Source of the DNA: Pictodentalium vernedei | Taxonomy: Eukaryota; Mollusca; Scaphopoda; Dentaliida; Dentaliidae | NCBI GenBank assembly: GCA_031216915.1 | Contig: CM062289.1 | Coordinates: 253,513,113 to 253,577,112 of the forward strand | Reading direction: 5' to 3' | Length of the DNA stretch: 64,000 nt | In this document: one piece after another, positions 11,760-23,206 of the stretch | How the letters are laid out: each line of letters opens with the position of its first letter | Numbering within the stretch: the stretch's first letter is position 1 | The notes under the pieces: generated by a model | Databases searched by the model: none | What the model was told of the DNA's origin: nothing | What the model saw: only the letters and a program-made list of their open reading frames with translations | Made by a program: the position numbers and the translations under genes

Positions 11760-12170
11760 ATCCTTGACTGCTGACCGCTTTCTCCTAGTCACAACAATGA
11801 AACAATTAATGTACCTATACACTCAGATGAAACCTTTATAATTTATGGTTACACTTCAATCAATGAAAAATGAAAAACAATTCAATTCTGCACATATTTG
11901 TGCAACTTTCAAAATTTTTCATAAAATGTATTTTTTAATGCCAAGGGATTTGAAGAATTTACACATGTTAACACTTTGAAGCCAAACACAAATAAATGAA
12001 ATTTCCCCCTCCACAAAAAACAATTGTCTTGAACAACTGAAAATTGAATTTTTTGTCTCAAAACATTTCTTCTGACCACATACTGGAATGAGCTCAACAT
12101 GCTAGACCTACTGAAGGGTCATAAACAATGGTTTGGAGACAAAAATTGAAAAAAAACTTTATATGGAGAT
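11760..12170. other. Unassigned AT-rich sequence
   Basis: Weak remnants of the foldback family near 12078-12150 (ACTGGAATGAGCTC). No coding signal. Confidence 0.4.
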
Positions 12171-12177
12171 ATTTATG

Positions 12178-12355
12178 AATTGTATTGTTTATTGGGGCTT
12201 AAGGTCACCTCCAGCATCTATGCCTTCATTGTGACTGCAACACAAGTGTAAAATGAAGTTGAGCCAATTGTTTATACCAATGTTGCTTACTTTAGGTTGA
12301 CTCACACCTCAGGCATTGGGTACAGGATACTACTATACTAGTGAAACAAAACTTT
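12178..12355 (-). mobile_element. SINE2 fragment
   Basis: Diverged minus-strand copy (TTTATTGGGGCTTAAGGTCA; TTGCTTACTTTAGGTTGACT; CTACTATACTAGTGAAAC), ending where a satellite-like block begins. Confidence 0.45.
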
Positions 12356-12680
12356 ACTCCAGTCAAATATGTTGATATCCTTTCCCCTATGCCAATGTCT
12401 CATCTGACTAAAGGACATCAAAATCCAACAACCAATGAATGAGTTATAACACAAAATGTTGGTATGAAAATTTTTTCTAAGTGTAACAAGGGCCATAACT
12501 CGGGTACTTATGCATGGATGAAACCCGCAATATATGGATATTCTTTCTCCCATGCTGGTCTGTCACCATACTGGTCACAGGACATTAAAATCTGACAACT
12601 GATGCTTCAGTTATAATACGAAATGTTTCTATGGAAGTACAAAAGAATGGATGGATAGAGACCTCAACTAAATAACCCTT
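12356..12680 (+). repeat. Two units of a decayed ~165-bp satellite
   Basis: Two related units: (TTGATATCCTTTCCCCTATGCC... GGACATCAAAATC... GAGTTATAACACAAAATG) and (TGGATATTCTTTCTCCCATGC... GGACATTAAAATC... AGTTATAATACGAAATG). GGATGGATAGAGA follows. It resembles a HINE core with lost ends. Confidence 0.45.
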
Positions 12681-12711
12681 TAACCTCTTTCAAAGGTCAG
12701 GTCATATTTCA

Positions 12712-12912
12712 TTTATTGATGTTTAAGGTCACATATGTCTGCATAATGGCATATATAGTCCAATCCGGCCAATTGTTTATACCTATGTTGTCCATTTTAG
12801 AGGCCTTCTATCCCAGACATTGGTGACTGGGTCCTACTTTACCAGTAAACCAGAGCTTGATTACCAAAGTAAACAAGAACTGCTTGACTTCCAGGGTTTG
12901 TACGGGAAGGGG
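12712..12912 (-). mobile_element. SINE2 fragment
   Basis: Minus-strand copy: TTTATTGATGTTTAAGGTCA, CCATTTTAGAGGCCTTCTAT, GTGACTGGGTCCTACTTTAC, AAACAAGAACTGCTTGACTT. Confidence 0.6.
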
Positions 12913-13102
12913 CATAACAAGCAGTGCAACACTTCCCAGGGTTCATATGGGGAGAAATATGACAAGAAGGAAAATAATTCAACTGGTATTTTCTTCCACA
13001 GGTTAAACCTTTCACATGGGATGAACTCATTGAGTTTCAATAATTCCAAGAAGTTGTGTCACAAATACTTCCTTTTTTTTTTATTCTGATGTTAGGCCCA
13101 CA

Positions 13103-13258
13103 CAAAGTAGATCTTCTGCTTCTCAGGCCTTTTTTGTAAAATTGCATGTGGGCGATGTTTTCTTATATTATGTTTTATTTTTGTAATTATTTCTTTGCCA
13201 TCAAAAGTTCATGTTCTTGGTTTATTTACGTTTTAGGCCTCATAATCTACAGAATAGC
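13103..13258 (+). mobile_element. TIR element R, copy R2, cut by DIRS-1
   Basis: The left half of the R family (AGATCTTCTGCTTCTCAGGCC... CATAATCTACAGAATAGC) stops at 13258. There the sequence switches to DIRS sequence that corresponds to about 26318 in DIRS-2. The right half is absent. Confidence 0.6.
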
Positions 13259-13750
13259 CCCCACCCCCAAGCAGAGCAGCGCCCAAGAAAGTGTCCTTCT
13301 TGGAGTAAACTGCAAAGTCCTAGGCCTTTTCAAAGAAAAGAGCTGAACAAGCTTGGAGAGGCAAGAATGAGTGCTGAAACAATGTGGTACCACAAATGAA
13401 AAAGGTCTTTGGAGCATGGACTTGTACCCATTTCTGGAGACCATCAGAAACAAACATATACTAGAAACTCCGCAATCGGTGTGATCGAAGGAGTGACAGA
13501 AGCAACAGAGTGATTGCACACCATCGACAGAAGAACCTTCTACTTAGCCACAGAGGCTAAACCAGTGGAGTGAGTGCCTCCTTTTAGAAGAAAAGCAACT
13601 CCACTGCTCGTCTCTAAAAACCACTATGGAGGAGACAGGACCCGATAAAGGACATGTGCGAAGGCACAATGAAGTCGGGGCGACCTGAAACCTCCTTGGG
13701 CGACTTTGGCAAAGAAAGTCGCGACATAGAGGGAGACATGCTGGAACCGC
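13259..13750 (-). pseudogene. Tyrosine recombinase N-terminal remnant (DIRS-1)
   Basis: The minus strand encodes fragments such as MSFIGSCLLHSGF and LKRPRTLQFTPRRTLSWALL, in several frames. They are nearly identical to the DIRS-2 recombinase start. DIRS elements use a tyrosine recombinase to insert a circular DNA intermediate. The catalytic C-terminal half is missing because the element is truncated at 13259. Confidence 0.65.
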
Positions 13751-13752
13751 CG

Positions 13753-14640
13753 CTAACAGAGAGCAGAGCAGATTGATCCACACCCACCGAGGCGACAGGG
13801 GTGTGATCGAAATGATTCGACAACTGCAGGTTCATATCTGGGCAGGAAGGCATAGCTGGCAAGACCGTCCCAAAGGAGGGACAGAGCGTCCACGGCGAAA
13901 GCCAGAGCATCTGGACACGGGGACACGAAAGTGTCCACCTGATGGTTCCAATGAGTCGCAAAAAGATTGATGTAGGGATGACCCCAGAGATCGCAAAGAG
14001 ACTGGAACACCGCCATGTGGAGCATCCACTCGGTGGAAAAGAACCTGCCCCGTCGAGACAGGGAGTCTACTAGGACATCCAGACGACCGGGAATGTGACG
14101 AACCACCACTCTGGAATTGACATCCTGAGCGAGCAGTAGAAGATCCCGAACCAAATCGTACATGGGAACAATGTGCGTTCCGCCCTGGTTCCGAATGTGA
14201 ACAACTACCGTAGAACTGTCAGGACCTGACAATTCGAAAAGCGTGGGATCCACTGTCGGAAACACAGAAGAAGAGCAAGAAGCTCCTTCTGGTTGACATG
14301 AAGAGCTGCTAGATCCTGGTCAGACCTAGAGTTTCCACACTCCATCCGAGATCGCTGGCGATTACCGTCAGAACACGATCGGACGTGGGGAAGTCCAACG
14401 GAACTCCCTGCATAATCCACTGAACATCTGTCAGGGGAGAAGGTGACGAGGAAGAGACTCCGGTAACAGAAGCACCAGAACCAGAGGATCGACATTCGGC
14501 TTCCAACGACTGAGCAAAAAGTGTTGGAGAGGTCAGACATGCAGTTGACCCAGAGGAATGAGATCCGTCACTGAAACGCAGAGACCAAGCAGTCGGGAAA
14601 GACACCGAGCTGATGAAGTCCATCCCAGATGACAAGACGG
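13753..14640 (-). pseudogene. RNase H region remnant (DIRS-1)
   Basis: The frame at 13753-14265 reads STVVVHIRNQGGTH..., then VVVRHIPGRLDVLVDSLSR and VDTFVSPCPDALAFAVDAL, the usual RNase H and following region of DIRS polyproteins. It keeps a segment (LCDLWGHPYINLFATHWNH) that is shortened in DIRS-2. The upstream half is in another frame. Non-functional. Confidence 0.65.
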
Positions 14641-15200
14641 AGAAGGGTCCAGGTCTGACTTCTCTCCGTTGACTCTGAACCCTAGTGATGTGAGTAAGCT
14701 CAACAGTGTGACATCAGATTCCAGAAAAGCAGCATTGGATTGCCTCTGGAGGATATCAATTAGACAAGCTGAAGAAGACACCTTGGACTGTGTGCGATGT
14801 AAGACTAACACATGCGACATCAGACAGGTGAAGGCCCAAGGATCCAGGCCGAGGCCAAAGGGAATGGCCTTGAACTGGAACACATCCTGGGGAATGCAGC
14901 AGCGAACTGATCTGAAAGCCTCCATGCTGAACTGAGGAGCAATGATAGACTGCGTCAGAATACTCAGATCAATAACCTATCTGAGTCGGTCGTCCATCTT
15001 CAGCACCAAGAACATGCGGGAACAAAATACCACTGAAAGTTCTTGATGACCTCGATTGTCCCCTTTGACAGGAGATCGCCTATCTCCGTGGTCAAAAGTG
15101 CCCAACGTGTAATGTTGAAAGGGACTCATGTTGGAAGAGGCACTCTTTACTTAGTGGAGTGCCTCAACCTGGGACGAAATCGAGGTGACTACTGCCGACG
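14641..15200 (-). pseudogene. Reverse transcriptase remnant (DIRS-1)
   Basis: The frame at 14533-14925 contains FKAIPFGLGLDPWAFTCLM and CLIDILQRQSNAAF, matching FKAMPFGLN and YLDYILQRHSNAAL in DIRS-2. The catalytic YxDD box is broken (CLID), and domains 1-3 are largely deleted or shifted. The downstream half is also damaged. Confidence 0.65.
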
Positions 15201-16640
15201 CCTAACCCACCCTGTGAGTGAGTAGAGGTGGTGGTAGGAGGATCAGCCCATAGTTTCGCAGAGGAAGCAGAAGGGTACTTGTTAGGCTTTGGACGGCGCC
15301 TGCCTCCAACAGAAGGCCGATCAAGCTGACTAAGCAGCAGCAGATCAATGGTATGACAAAGGGAGCCATCCCAGACCGTCGCCACGGAACCATGGAATAG
15401 TCGCGGACCCGCCGAAAGAGGCAGATCAAAGAGCAGCGCACTGCCCCTCAAGAAGGGAACGTCTTGTGTCCTGCACAGCATACTGCAAACTAATTTCAAG
15501 CTAGTCGCATTACAGGCATGTGTGTGAGAAGATGCATGAGCGCCTTGAACAGCACACACAAAACAAAAACCTGTTTGTCGACAAACTCATCTGGGAGCAG
15601 ATAAGCAGGAAAGCAGAGACGACGTGATCAAAGAGAGAACGCATTCCAGCATCCCACCCGATAAGCCCAACCTGGACTCCAGAGTCCCCATACGGCTGAG
15701 GAGTTGGAGTCCCGATCCAAGACTATCAAAGTCTGGCAGATTGACGGATTGGCAAAATCGTAGGAACGATAACGCACCAGAGGCAAAAAAGTGTCAACCT
15801 TGATGAAGAACGATGTCTTCATAGCCTTGGAACTCAGCTTAGAGTCCAAAGCAGGAAATGCTTCAACCACCTGTACCGACAGGCACGGTCGAAGGCACCC
15901 AGAAGCATGTTGCTCCACAGGCTGTAGGCATGCAACTGATGATCGCAGCCGCGCTGACACTGTCGGCTGGTTTGATGGTTTGAGACCTGGAAGGAACCCA
16001 AACACAAAGTCAAGAGCTGCCCCCAAGTCAGAAGACTGTTGGCTGTCGACGTCAGGAATGTCAGACTCATCCCACGACTCGGAAGACACATAGCCCATCA
16101 TGGGCAAACCAGCCGACGCCTTCCATGGTGTGGGCACACCAGGGGATCAGAAAGCGGCCCGTTTCCAATCCCAGGAGGCGGTGCCACAGGAGGCACCTGG
16201 AAACCACTTGTAGCCTCGCTGGAATCAATGGAAAAGGCTCATGGACAGAACCTAAGTGAGTAAGGAGAGGGCCTCCCTAAGCTCACCGACTGTCGGAACG
16301 GAACAACGTGGGAACGAACTGACATTGTGGCTTCACTCCTGACCCATTTACCAGCGAAGGGTCACGATCCTCAAATACACTCAAAGTGGGGTGACGGGCT
16401 GCTGCTGAAAATATCTTAAGGTAGATGTGTAGTGGGGTATCACATACCCCGAGGATCAACAGAGCGGAAACTCAGGAGAGTCGCCGCGGACCTCTGCGGG
16501 ACAGAAGGTCAAGGCTGAACAAAAAGCATTTGTCACACAAAACTGGCCATGGGACCAGAGTGTGTGGATGGAAATGCCACGGAGATCATTGTGACCCCAC
16601 CATGAACATCCGAATCCAATGAGAAAAACTGAGGTACTCG
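15201..16640 (-). pseudogene. Gag remnant (DIRS-1)
   Basis: Segments at 15628-16137, 15164-15559 and nearby match the DIRS-2 gag (for example PTPWKASAGLPMMGYVSSES, QQSSDLGAALDFVFGFLP, HGSVATVWDGSLCHT). They are split by frameshifts and small deletions. Confidence 0.7.
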
Positions 16641-16719
16641 ATGCCTGAGAGACCACAGTAGAGGGTTTGGCCGGCAGCCCCTTCCAACTTCGCCAAGTTG
16701 AAGTCAGGAAGGCTGAGGC

Positions 16720-17081
16720 CAGACATGTTAACCTTCCAAAATTTTTTTCAGGGAGATTGAAGAAAATTTTCAGGGAGATGACATGATTTTCAGGGAGATT
16801 TTTTTTTGCGCGTAGAAGCCACGTGTGGATCAATTTTAAATACAAATTAATACCAAATACCCCATCCCCCCCACCCCCACAGACATAACAGGAAACAGTC
16901 CAACAACAATACATCAAAGGAACATACGCCAACGTTCTACTAACCGGTGGTGAGTGACCCAGACCTGTTAACCTCTGGAGGTGACTGTCAGTTTGATTTT
17001 GATGAGCTCCCAGTGAGACTCGGATGCTTGTCAGTGAGATTTTTGCACGTGGGCAGCACATCAATAATTTCCATGTTAACC

Positions 17082-17129
<48 letters not shown>

Positions 17130-18320
17130 TACATTAAACATTCCACCCTAATGTGTTTTATTTGAACAATTTGTCCTTTCGAAAGCCAAAACATAGAAAT
17201 ATAGAGAAAAACAGAAATCAAAAATATGGATGTGGTCATGTGCCAATATCTGAGTTGTTCCAATGACATCCATATTTCAATGGTTTTATGTACAAAATGT
17301 TTGGAGATATTTTTGACCTTTTCAGCACTATATCAGTTTTGACGCTATGTTGAAAGTTTTGGATCTATTAGGGAAATTATGGGTACTTGCGGCGACCTGC
17401 GGCGACCTGCGGTAACCTGCGGCGATCTGTGGTGTTTAGGCACACCCCGAGCCCGGTTGTTGTGGTAATTTGATCTGCCAAAGCCCAGCGCCCCACCTAA
17501 CCACACCGGGTACTCACTGGAAGTAGTTGGTTATTTACGAAGGGGATTTGGAATGGGGTGATCATTTTTCAGTGAAACGTGAACATTATGCCACAGCCAG
17601 CCCAGGATGAAACATCTCCGGGATATTTAGTTTATTTTGTTGTCCATTTATCACAACGAATGAAAAAACGTCCAAGTGCCATAAATTAGCAACTTTTTAG
17701 AGATTTTTTTCACCAAAAACAATTTTTTTCACAGCCTGCTTTAGAAAATTGCGAATCGGAAATTTTTCCCAATATATTGAAAATTACGGCAACTCATATG
17801 TTTGAGCCGTTTGTCTGCAAAATTGGCTATAATTATCTGAAGTGAAAGTGAAATCCAAAGAGCAAAATGCACAATAATAAATTTGTGTGTATTTTTGCAC
17901 ATGTTCGATTGGACAAAATTTATGCGTATGGAACTTATTTTTCGATTTGACTGCTATCTGTATACAAGCAAAGGTGTGCCTTTAATATATAATCAATTTC
18001 AGCAATTATCCTGCATCTCAAATTCATTTAATCCGCCTGTCAAACGTGTTGCAAATAATCACAACACGGCCATTGACAGAAATGAGATTGGTCACCAGTT
18101 CTTACGTAAGTGGTGACGTTTCACACATAATTAATAACCTTGCCATTGAGAGTAGAGCACATGATTTTGTATTTGTAAACAAAAGCTGGTGGATTCAGTT
18201 TTTGTCTGGTATGTCGACTTTCCGGGAGATTTTGGCCCAAATTGACTCCGGGCGGGAGGGCGGGAGGGGATAGCTAATTCCGGGAGAATCCCGGGCATTC
18301 CGGGAGAGTTAACATGTCTG
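16720..18320 (-). mobile_element. hAT-type non-autonomous element, copy B, inside DIRS-1
   Basis: The ends are CAGACATGTTAACC (16720) and GTTAACATGTCTG (to 18320). The 8-bp target duplication GCTGAGGC is exact (16712-16719 and 18321-18328) within the DIRS-1 leader repeat. The CCCGG-rich terminus is at the right, so it is inverted relative to copy A. The interior differs from A, C and D. A second left-end-like stretch CAGACCTGTTAACCTC (about 16964) suggests a nested or duplicated end. It contains poly-C/(CA)n at 17077-17126 and a 10-bp minisatellite GGCGACCTGC (about four copies, 17391-17430). Confidence 0.82.
17077..17126 (+). repeat. Poly-C and (CA)n microsatellite
   Basis: About 20 C followed by about 14 CA units. 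The overlapping Gly/Val/Cys-rich minus frames are translations of this tract. Confidence 0.95.
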
Positions 18321-18328
18321 GCTGAGGC

Positions 18329-18970
18329 CAATACACCACGTCTACACTACCAGACATCCCTGCAGACCCCTGCAGGGATAAAACTGCTGTGCTCAACGGC
18401 TAAGAGGACACAGCATGGGGGTTTGGTCGGCAGCCACTTCCAACTTCACCGAGTTGAAGTCAGGGAAGGCTGAGGCCGATACCCCACGTCTACACCACCA
18501 GACGCCGCTGCAGACCCATGCAGGAAGAAAACTGCTGTGCTCAACGACCGAGGGGACACAGCAGGGGGTTCGGTTGGCAGCCACTTCCGACTTCGCCGAG
18601 TTGAAGTCAGGGAAGGCTGAGGCCAATACCCCATGTCTGCACCACCAGACACTGTGCTGCAGACCCCTGCAGGGAGAAAACTGTGGTGCTCAACGACCGA
18701 GAGGACACAGCAGGGGTTTCGATCGGCAGCCACTTCTGACTTCACTGAGTTGAAGTCTGGGAAGGCTGAGGCCGATACCCCACGTCAACACTTTCAGACA
18801 CCTCTGCAGACCCCTGCAGGGATAAAACTGCTGTGCTCAACGGCTGAGAGGACACAGCATGGGGGTTTGGTCGGCAGCCACTTCCCACTTCGCCAAGTTG
18901 AAGTCAGGGAAGGTTGAGGCCGATACCCCACAACCACACTACAGACATCACTGCAGACCCCTGCAGGGTT
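18329..18970 (-). repeat. 143-bp tandem repeat in DIRS-1 leader
   Basis: About four and a half units: GGCAGCCACTTCCAACTTC, GAGTTGAAGTCAGGGAAGGC, GCAGACCCCTGCAGGGA, TGTGCTCAACGGC. The unit before hAT copy B (16650-16719) belongs to the same array. DIRS-2 has two units (30080-30360), so copy number varies between elements. Confidence 0.85.
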
Positions 18971-19639
18971 AAGCCGAGGCCGGCTAAAACGGTGACTGAT
19001 GATGTTGTAGATGAAACAGTAGTAGCAGCAGATGCGACGGGAGCTGTTGAAACTGGCGGAAAAGGGGAGAGAGCAACCTAGCTCGGCCTCCAAAGGAAGA
19101 GTCACAACCCTAGTGCGCATAGTCCCGGAACCGGGCATCTCTTCACCAGAAATCCAAGAAAACACCCTCCCCCTGCAGCGGTGCGGGAGGAACAGCCACG
19201 AGAATGCACCAACAGGAATTGCCCTAAAGAAACCGAACTGGAAATAACAGAGGTGAGAGCAGTAGAAGAAAAAAGGTGAACTCAACAGACACATAAAGCA
19301 GAACACCCCCAACTACGAGAGAAAGTGGCAGAAAAAAATAACCGGTGGGTACACGACAGAACCCAGACGGCCGGCAGGGACCTAATGAACAGAAATTCAG
19401 CCCTCAACAGAGTGAAGAAATCCTGTCCATACAGTCCAGCATCGACACCTAACTCCAATAATAATAATAAAATTTATCAACCGAAATTTTATTTCTGAAC
19501 CGCGTTGACACAATGTCGAAAAAACATTCGCAAAAACGGAATATATAAACAAAATTCAAAGAGAACGTGGTTGAAAATATTAACGAGAATATATAAAACA
19601 CAGTCCTGTTATTATACGATCTTTAGACCCATAATTCCA

Positions 19640-19991
19640 GTCACAGGAAAAACATTATCGATGAGCTGAATTATCACTGTTTCGTAATGCAAATGGCGAC
19701 GACACATCCTGCACGTGTCTCGGACAAAAAAAGAATGATGAATTGATGACTGCACTGTGCATTGGTTAACGGAAGTCGTGGATTTGTACTAAGGGAAGAG
19801 CGTCCCTTACTGGGTGTGCGCCGATGGCGCTCGGCCCAGTTTTGGCTTATTTTTATGTGGTGTTTTTTACACCACTTTTCTTTCACACATCACTTGGAAA
19901 AGATTAAAATAGAGAGTATTTTATCCGAGTTAGGGTCTTCCACTGTAGTGCAAGCCTGTAGTAAACAACTGTAAGGTAGGTTGATAAGAAA
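19640..19991 (-). repeat. Right inverted terminal repeat of DIRS-1
   Basis: Matches 31390-31714 of DIRS-2 (TTTCGTAATGCAAATGG, GGAAGTCGTGGATTTGTACT, AAATAGAGAGTATTTTATCC, GTAGTGCAAGCCTGTAGTAA). No left partner exists for this copy. Confidence 0.8.
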
Positions 19992-20174
19992 CATGTCTCA
20001 GGGTAATGTCACAAAAAAAATTGGTTAAATCAAGTCTTAATTGAGAAACATTTATTGGATTGATTCAAAGAAAATTAATGTTCAGGGTATTTTTTAAATT
20101 CATTCGGATGGAATATTTTTCAACTGATCAGAAAAACAAACATAAACTAGTTCCAGGACATAACAATGAAAGAT

Positions 20175-20288
20175 TTATTTAAAGAATTTGACTGGTGGCT
20201 TCAAAACTTGCATTTTCTTAGCATGCTCATGTGGAAAGTCTAAATCAGTTTTAGTCCCATGATCAAGATGACAGAGAATATCTTTACA
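20175..20288 (-). CDS. Weak candidate terminal exon
   Basis: The minus strand reads DILCHLDHGTKTDLDFPHEH, then AKKMQVLKPPVKFFK and a stop (20175-20177). The composition looks protein-like and no repeat family covers it. The only acceptor-like sites upstream are AAAAG or GTAAAG with a short T tract. They give a phase that fits the 34.0-kb exon but not the 21.9-kb exon. Unproven. Confidence 0.25.
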   Translation of the reverse strand, partial: CKDILCHLDHGTKTDLDFPHEHAKKMQVLKPPVKFFK

Positions 20289-20324
20289 TATATTTACTTT
20301 TAAAAAAAGTTCAACAAAAATGTT

Positions 20325-20407
20325 AACAAAACCATATCATGTGACCTCTCATTGGAATGACTTCATCAAGCTCATTCCAATGAGGGTGTCACATATGGTT
20401 TTGTTAA
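20325..20407. repeat. Foldback-element central hairpin
   Basis: The arms TTAACAAAACCATAT... TCATTGGAATGA and TCATTCCAATGA... ATATGGTTTTGTTAA are complementary. Same family as 20.79, 39.2, 44.6 and 56.0 kb. The right end GTTAGGTAAATGG/TTAA is at about 20470. Confidence 0.65.
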
Positions 20408-20790
20408 AATGTTATGAATAAAATGAAAAAACTAATATTTAAAATAATTAATTTTGATATCATCTGTGTTAGGTAAATGGTTAAGTGCTGACAGGCCAGT
20501 CCATCAATAGCCATATGGCTCACAATCTCATGCAATATTTGATACATTATATAGAAAATCTTTCAATCAAGTAACATTCTGTGAAGACAAAACTCATAAA
20601 CACTACGATCCAGATACCACTCATCAAATTAGTCACACGAGTCTGATGTATATTTCAATGTTCAGTCCCTTGTCATCTGAATATGGGTCATAGGGTTAAA
20701 TATAGCCCAGAGAAATTAGAATAGATTGAATGAGAAATGAAACAAATCTGTATTAATCGAGGATAGTGATAAGGTTGGCCCTGGCATTAA

Positions 20791-21016
20791 ACCTTTACCC
20801 AACACAAAGAGAAGACATTTGCAAAACGATTTCATGAACAATTAGAATTTTTCATTTTTGTTTCAAAAACACAGCTTATGATCCCCTAGTGGAATGAGTT
20901 TTCAATGAGTTTGTTCCAATGTGGGATGATAGCCTATGTTTTTGATAAAAAAAAACTATGAATGGTGACACTTGTAAATAGCACGATCGCATTTTCCCAC
21001 TGCAACAGGTAAATGG
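20791..21016. mobile_element. TTAA-flanked foldback MITE
   Basis: Flanked by TTAA on both sides (20787-20790 and 21017-21020). The ends ACCTTTACCCAAC and CAGGTAAATGG are partly inverted. The centre is a long imperfect hairpin (TTTCAAAAACACAGCTTATG / CATAGCC...TTTTTGAT). The TTAA target resembles that of piggyBac-type elements. Confidence 0.55.
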
Positions 21017-21489
21017 TTAAAATAGTTAGTCATGAAAATCTCAGACTAACTACAATGGCCGATGAGACTCTGAATAATCAGCGTGCATGAAGTATTAAAA
21101 TTGTTTTCTTCTTTTCTACAAAGCAGTTCAACAGGAATGCAAAAAGATGATGACAATTTGTTCACTTTTGAGCACAAACTTTTATCATAGATTTCTCATG
21201 CTGTTAAACATTCCTAAGTTAAATGTTTGAATGCTATCAGATGACAATTATAAAAATAACTCTTGGCCAGTCGTGGGTTTGTTCTCATATGAAAATGCCT
21301 TACTTATCTCTTTGTTCCCAAAAGCTGCTCCCTTCCCACACCTCTTCTCTCCTTCCAAAACCCCTCCAAAAAACAAACTGTTTATTGCAAACCCATACTT
21401 CTTACTTACCAATTTCACTTATAAGCACACTAACGGAGTCTTTTGTGCCACCCAATAATCACCTATCCTTCTTTCCCCCATCCCATTTC

Positions 21490-21690
21490 ATTATACTCTC
21501 AGTGAATCCTGTTCTGTCAGTTGATATTTTGGACATTCTAAGAGAAAGTGCTCCAGGGTTTCCATCACTCCCAAATTACACATCTGGCACTGCCTGGTAC
21601 CACTGTCTTTCCCAATTTTCCATGGATACACCAGCAGACTTCATCTCAGTTGGAATATTGAGACATTGCAACCTAATGTAATTTATACAT
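21490..21690 (-). pseudogene. LINE ORF2 C-terminal fragment
   Basis: The minus strand at 21531-21593 reads CQMCNLGVMETLEHFLLEC, followed by PKYQL. This is the Cys-Cys-His-Cys knuckle plus ECPKY found after the reverse transcriptase of many non-LTR elements. Upstream bases (WKIGKDSGTR) fit the same reading. No RT domain is nearby, so this is a short, 5'-truncated fragment. Confidence 0.55.
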
Positions 21691-21856
21691 GGATCTAAGT
21701 TGAAATGGCATCCATGACTTATCACGGAAAAGACCACCACTTTTACTTGTTTTGATAGTTTACAACTGGCTACCAGTCCAGTAATTATTAGTAACCTGTA
21801 CAGCAGATATAATTAAACGTTCAAACAAAAACATGCTCTACATATTAGATACACAC

Positions 21857-21905
21857 CTGTCAACAGGGGAGGAAGATGAAGAGCTAGAAACACTTTCAAT
21901 GTCAT
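21857..21905 (-). CDS. Probable internal host exon, 49 bp
   Basis: On the minus strand a branch-site-like CTGAC and T9 CAG precede 21905, and GACAG|GTGTGT forms the donor after 21857. The exon reads (D)DIESVSSSSSSSPVD(R). Its first two bases AT complete the single G left over by the exon at 33953-34112, giving an Asp codon. The frame continues open, and two bases (AG) pass to the next exon. The Ser-rich acidic peptide looks like a linker. I do not recognise the gene. Confidence 0.5.
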
Positions 21906-22334
21906 CTGAAAAAAAAATCTTAAAGTCAGATTATTTCCAAAAAATCTTTTCCATCTCTCTTTTCTACAGAGAAAAGTGGGTTCACTGTCCTCTATCCTAA
22001 TAAACACAGGTCATTGGAATATTCTTAAAGCATTAAGGTCTGCACAAATTAGAAAATAAGATGACATAAAGTAATGCTATCATATCTTTCGCAATCATCA
22101 TTTTTTTCAGAATTATTAAGCAAGAGAAAGACAAGGCAGATATATTAACCCTTGTTGGAGCAAAGACTGAAATGAGCAACCCATACAAAAGGAGTTTATT
22201 TCTGCACATTCTTTACTTAAGCCTTTATCTAATGTGCCGGCAATGTCTGACTAAATAAATTAACTTGAAGACAAAATTTATAGGATATTTGAAAAAGGTC
22301 AAGAGCCATCATCAAATATTTGATAAATTCTAGC

Positions 22335-22490
22335 TTTCAAGTTCAGCCAATCATTTATACCCATATTGCCTATTGTAGAAGACTTCTCAAACATTGTTGA
22401 CTGCGTCCTATTTTACCAGTAAAACAGAAATTGCTTACCACAGTAAACAAGCACTGCTTCATTTCCTGGGGTTCCCACGGGGAGCCTTCA
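22335..22490 (-). mobile_element. SINE2 fragment
   Basis: Contains TTGCCTATTGTAGAAGACTT, TGCGTCCTATTTTACCAGTA, AAACAAGCACTGCTTCATTT and GGGGTTCCCACGGGG. The tail half is missing. Confidence 0.5.
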
Positions 22491-22839
22491 AGTTAATTTA
22501 ATCCAATCGAACTCCTTCATATCAATGTCATATAAAACATGAGGGTACTTTTGCATGACAGGAATGGTAATTTTATTAAATGGTCAACTTATGTTTTTCC
22601 AAATCACAGCTTATTGTCCTTTGAGCTATTTGTCAAAGCTCAAGGATTGCAGGTAAACAGAACATTGGTCACCCTAATGCTTTTGAGGCAAATGAACGGT
22701 GATCAAAACAGTTTTTTGTTCAATTTATACAAACCTTAAAAATCATGTTAGGTTATGGTAACTTTTTACCAAATATTAATGGTTTACTTGGTTGGCAAAA
22801 TGTCCACATTTAAATTTTATTGTTTTTTTTTTTCTTTCA

Positions 22840-22935
22840 ATTTTTTTCTGCAAAACATATTTTGATACCTCCTTGGAATGAGCTGGTTTCAATGAGGGTT
22901 CATTAGCATAGTTTTTTAGGAAAAAAATAAACAGT
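22840..22935. repeat. Foldback-element remnant
   Basis: TTTTTTTCTGCAAAACATAT, TGGAATGAGCTGGTTTCAATGAGGG and CATAGTTTTTTAGGAAAAAA form an imperfect hairpin of the family described at 20.8 and 44.6 kb. Confidence 0.45.
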
Positions 22936-23206
22936 TTTAGTTAATCAATAATTGTTTTTCAATAATACAACTAGGAATTTAACCGATTCAATCTTGATTT
23001 GTGTCTTGTAGAGGTGCTTCATATTCAGTTAAAAGAAAATGTATGCATTTATACTGTCAGTTTATTGGAGAGTACATCAAGAAACTCCCCAATATACTGC
23101 AACCAATTAAATACATATGAACAAATTCTGTAAACCAAGAACATGCCAACACTCTTCCAATTAACAAATTTGAAAAAGAAAATGCAGAGATAAGACTCCC
23201 CTAAGT

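Larger units (their letters stand above)
13259..19991 (-). mobile_element. DIRS-1: decayed, left-truncated DIRS retroelement
   Basis: Colinear with DIRS-2 (25.3-31.7 kb) from the recombinase region to the right terminal repeat. Its end GGTTGATAAGAAA (19978-19991) is the same as in DIRS-2. It lacks the recombinase 3' part, the internal complementary region and the left terminal repeat. Every frame is broken by stops and frameshifts, so the element is dead. The 5' leader carries about five copies of a 143-bp tandem repeat, one interrupted by hAT copy B (16720-18320). Confidence 0.85.

Noticed and set aside
13753-14265. Intact viral-type or LTR-retrotransposon polymerase
   Set aside because: Order of domains, inverted terminal repeats and tyrosine recombinase identify DIRS; no LTR, protease or DDE integrase is visible.
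21223-21681. 152-codon plus-strand frame
   Set aside because: The coding signal in this interval is on the minus strand (LINE knuckle); the plus frame is low-complexity Ser/Pro/Leu.
22098-22255. Plus-strand open segment after a strong TTTTTTTCAG acceptor-like site
   Set aside because: No donor or recognisable motif, and part of it looks like a TTAACCCTT repeat end.
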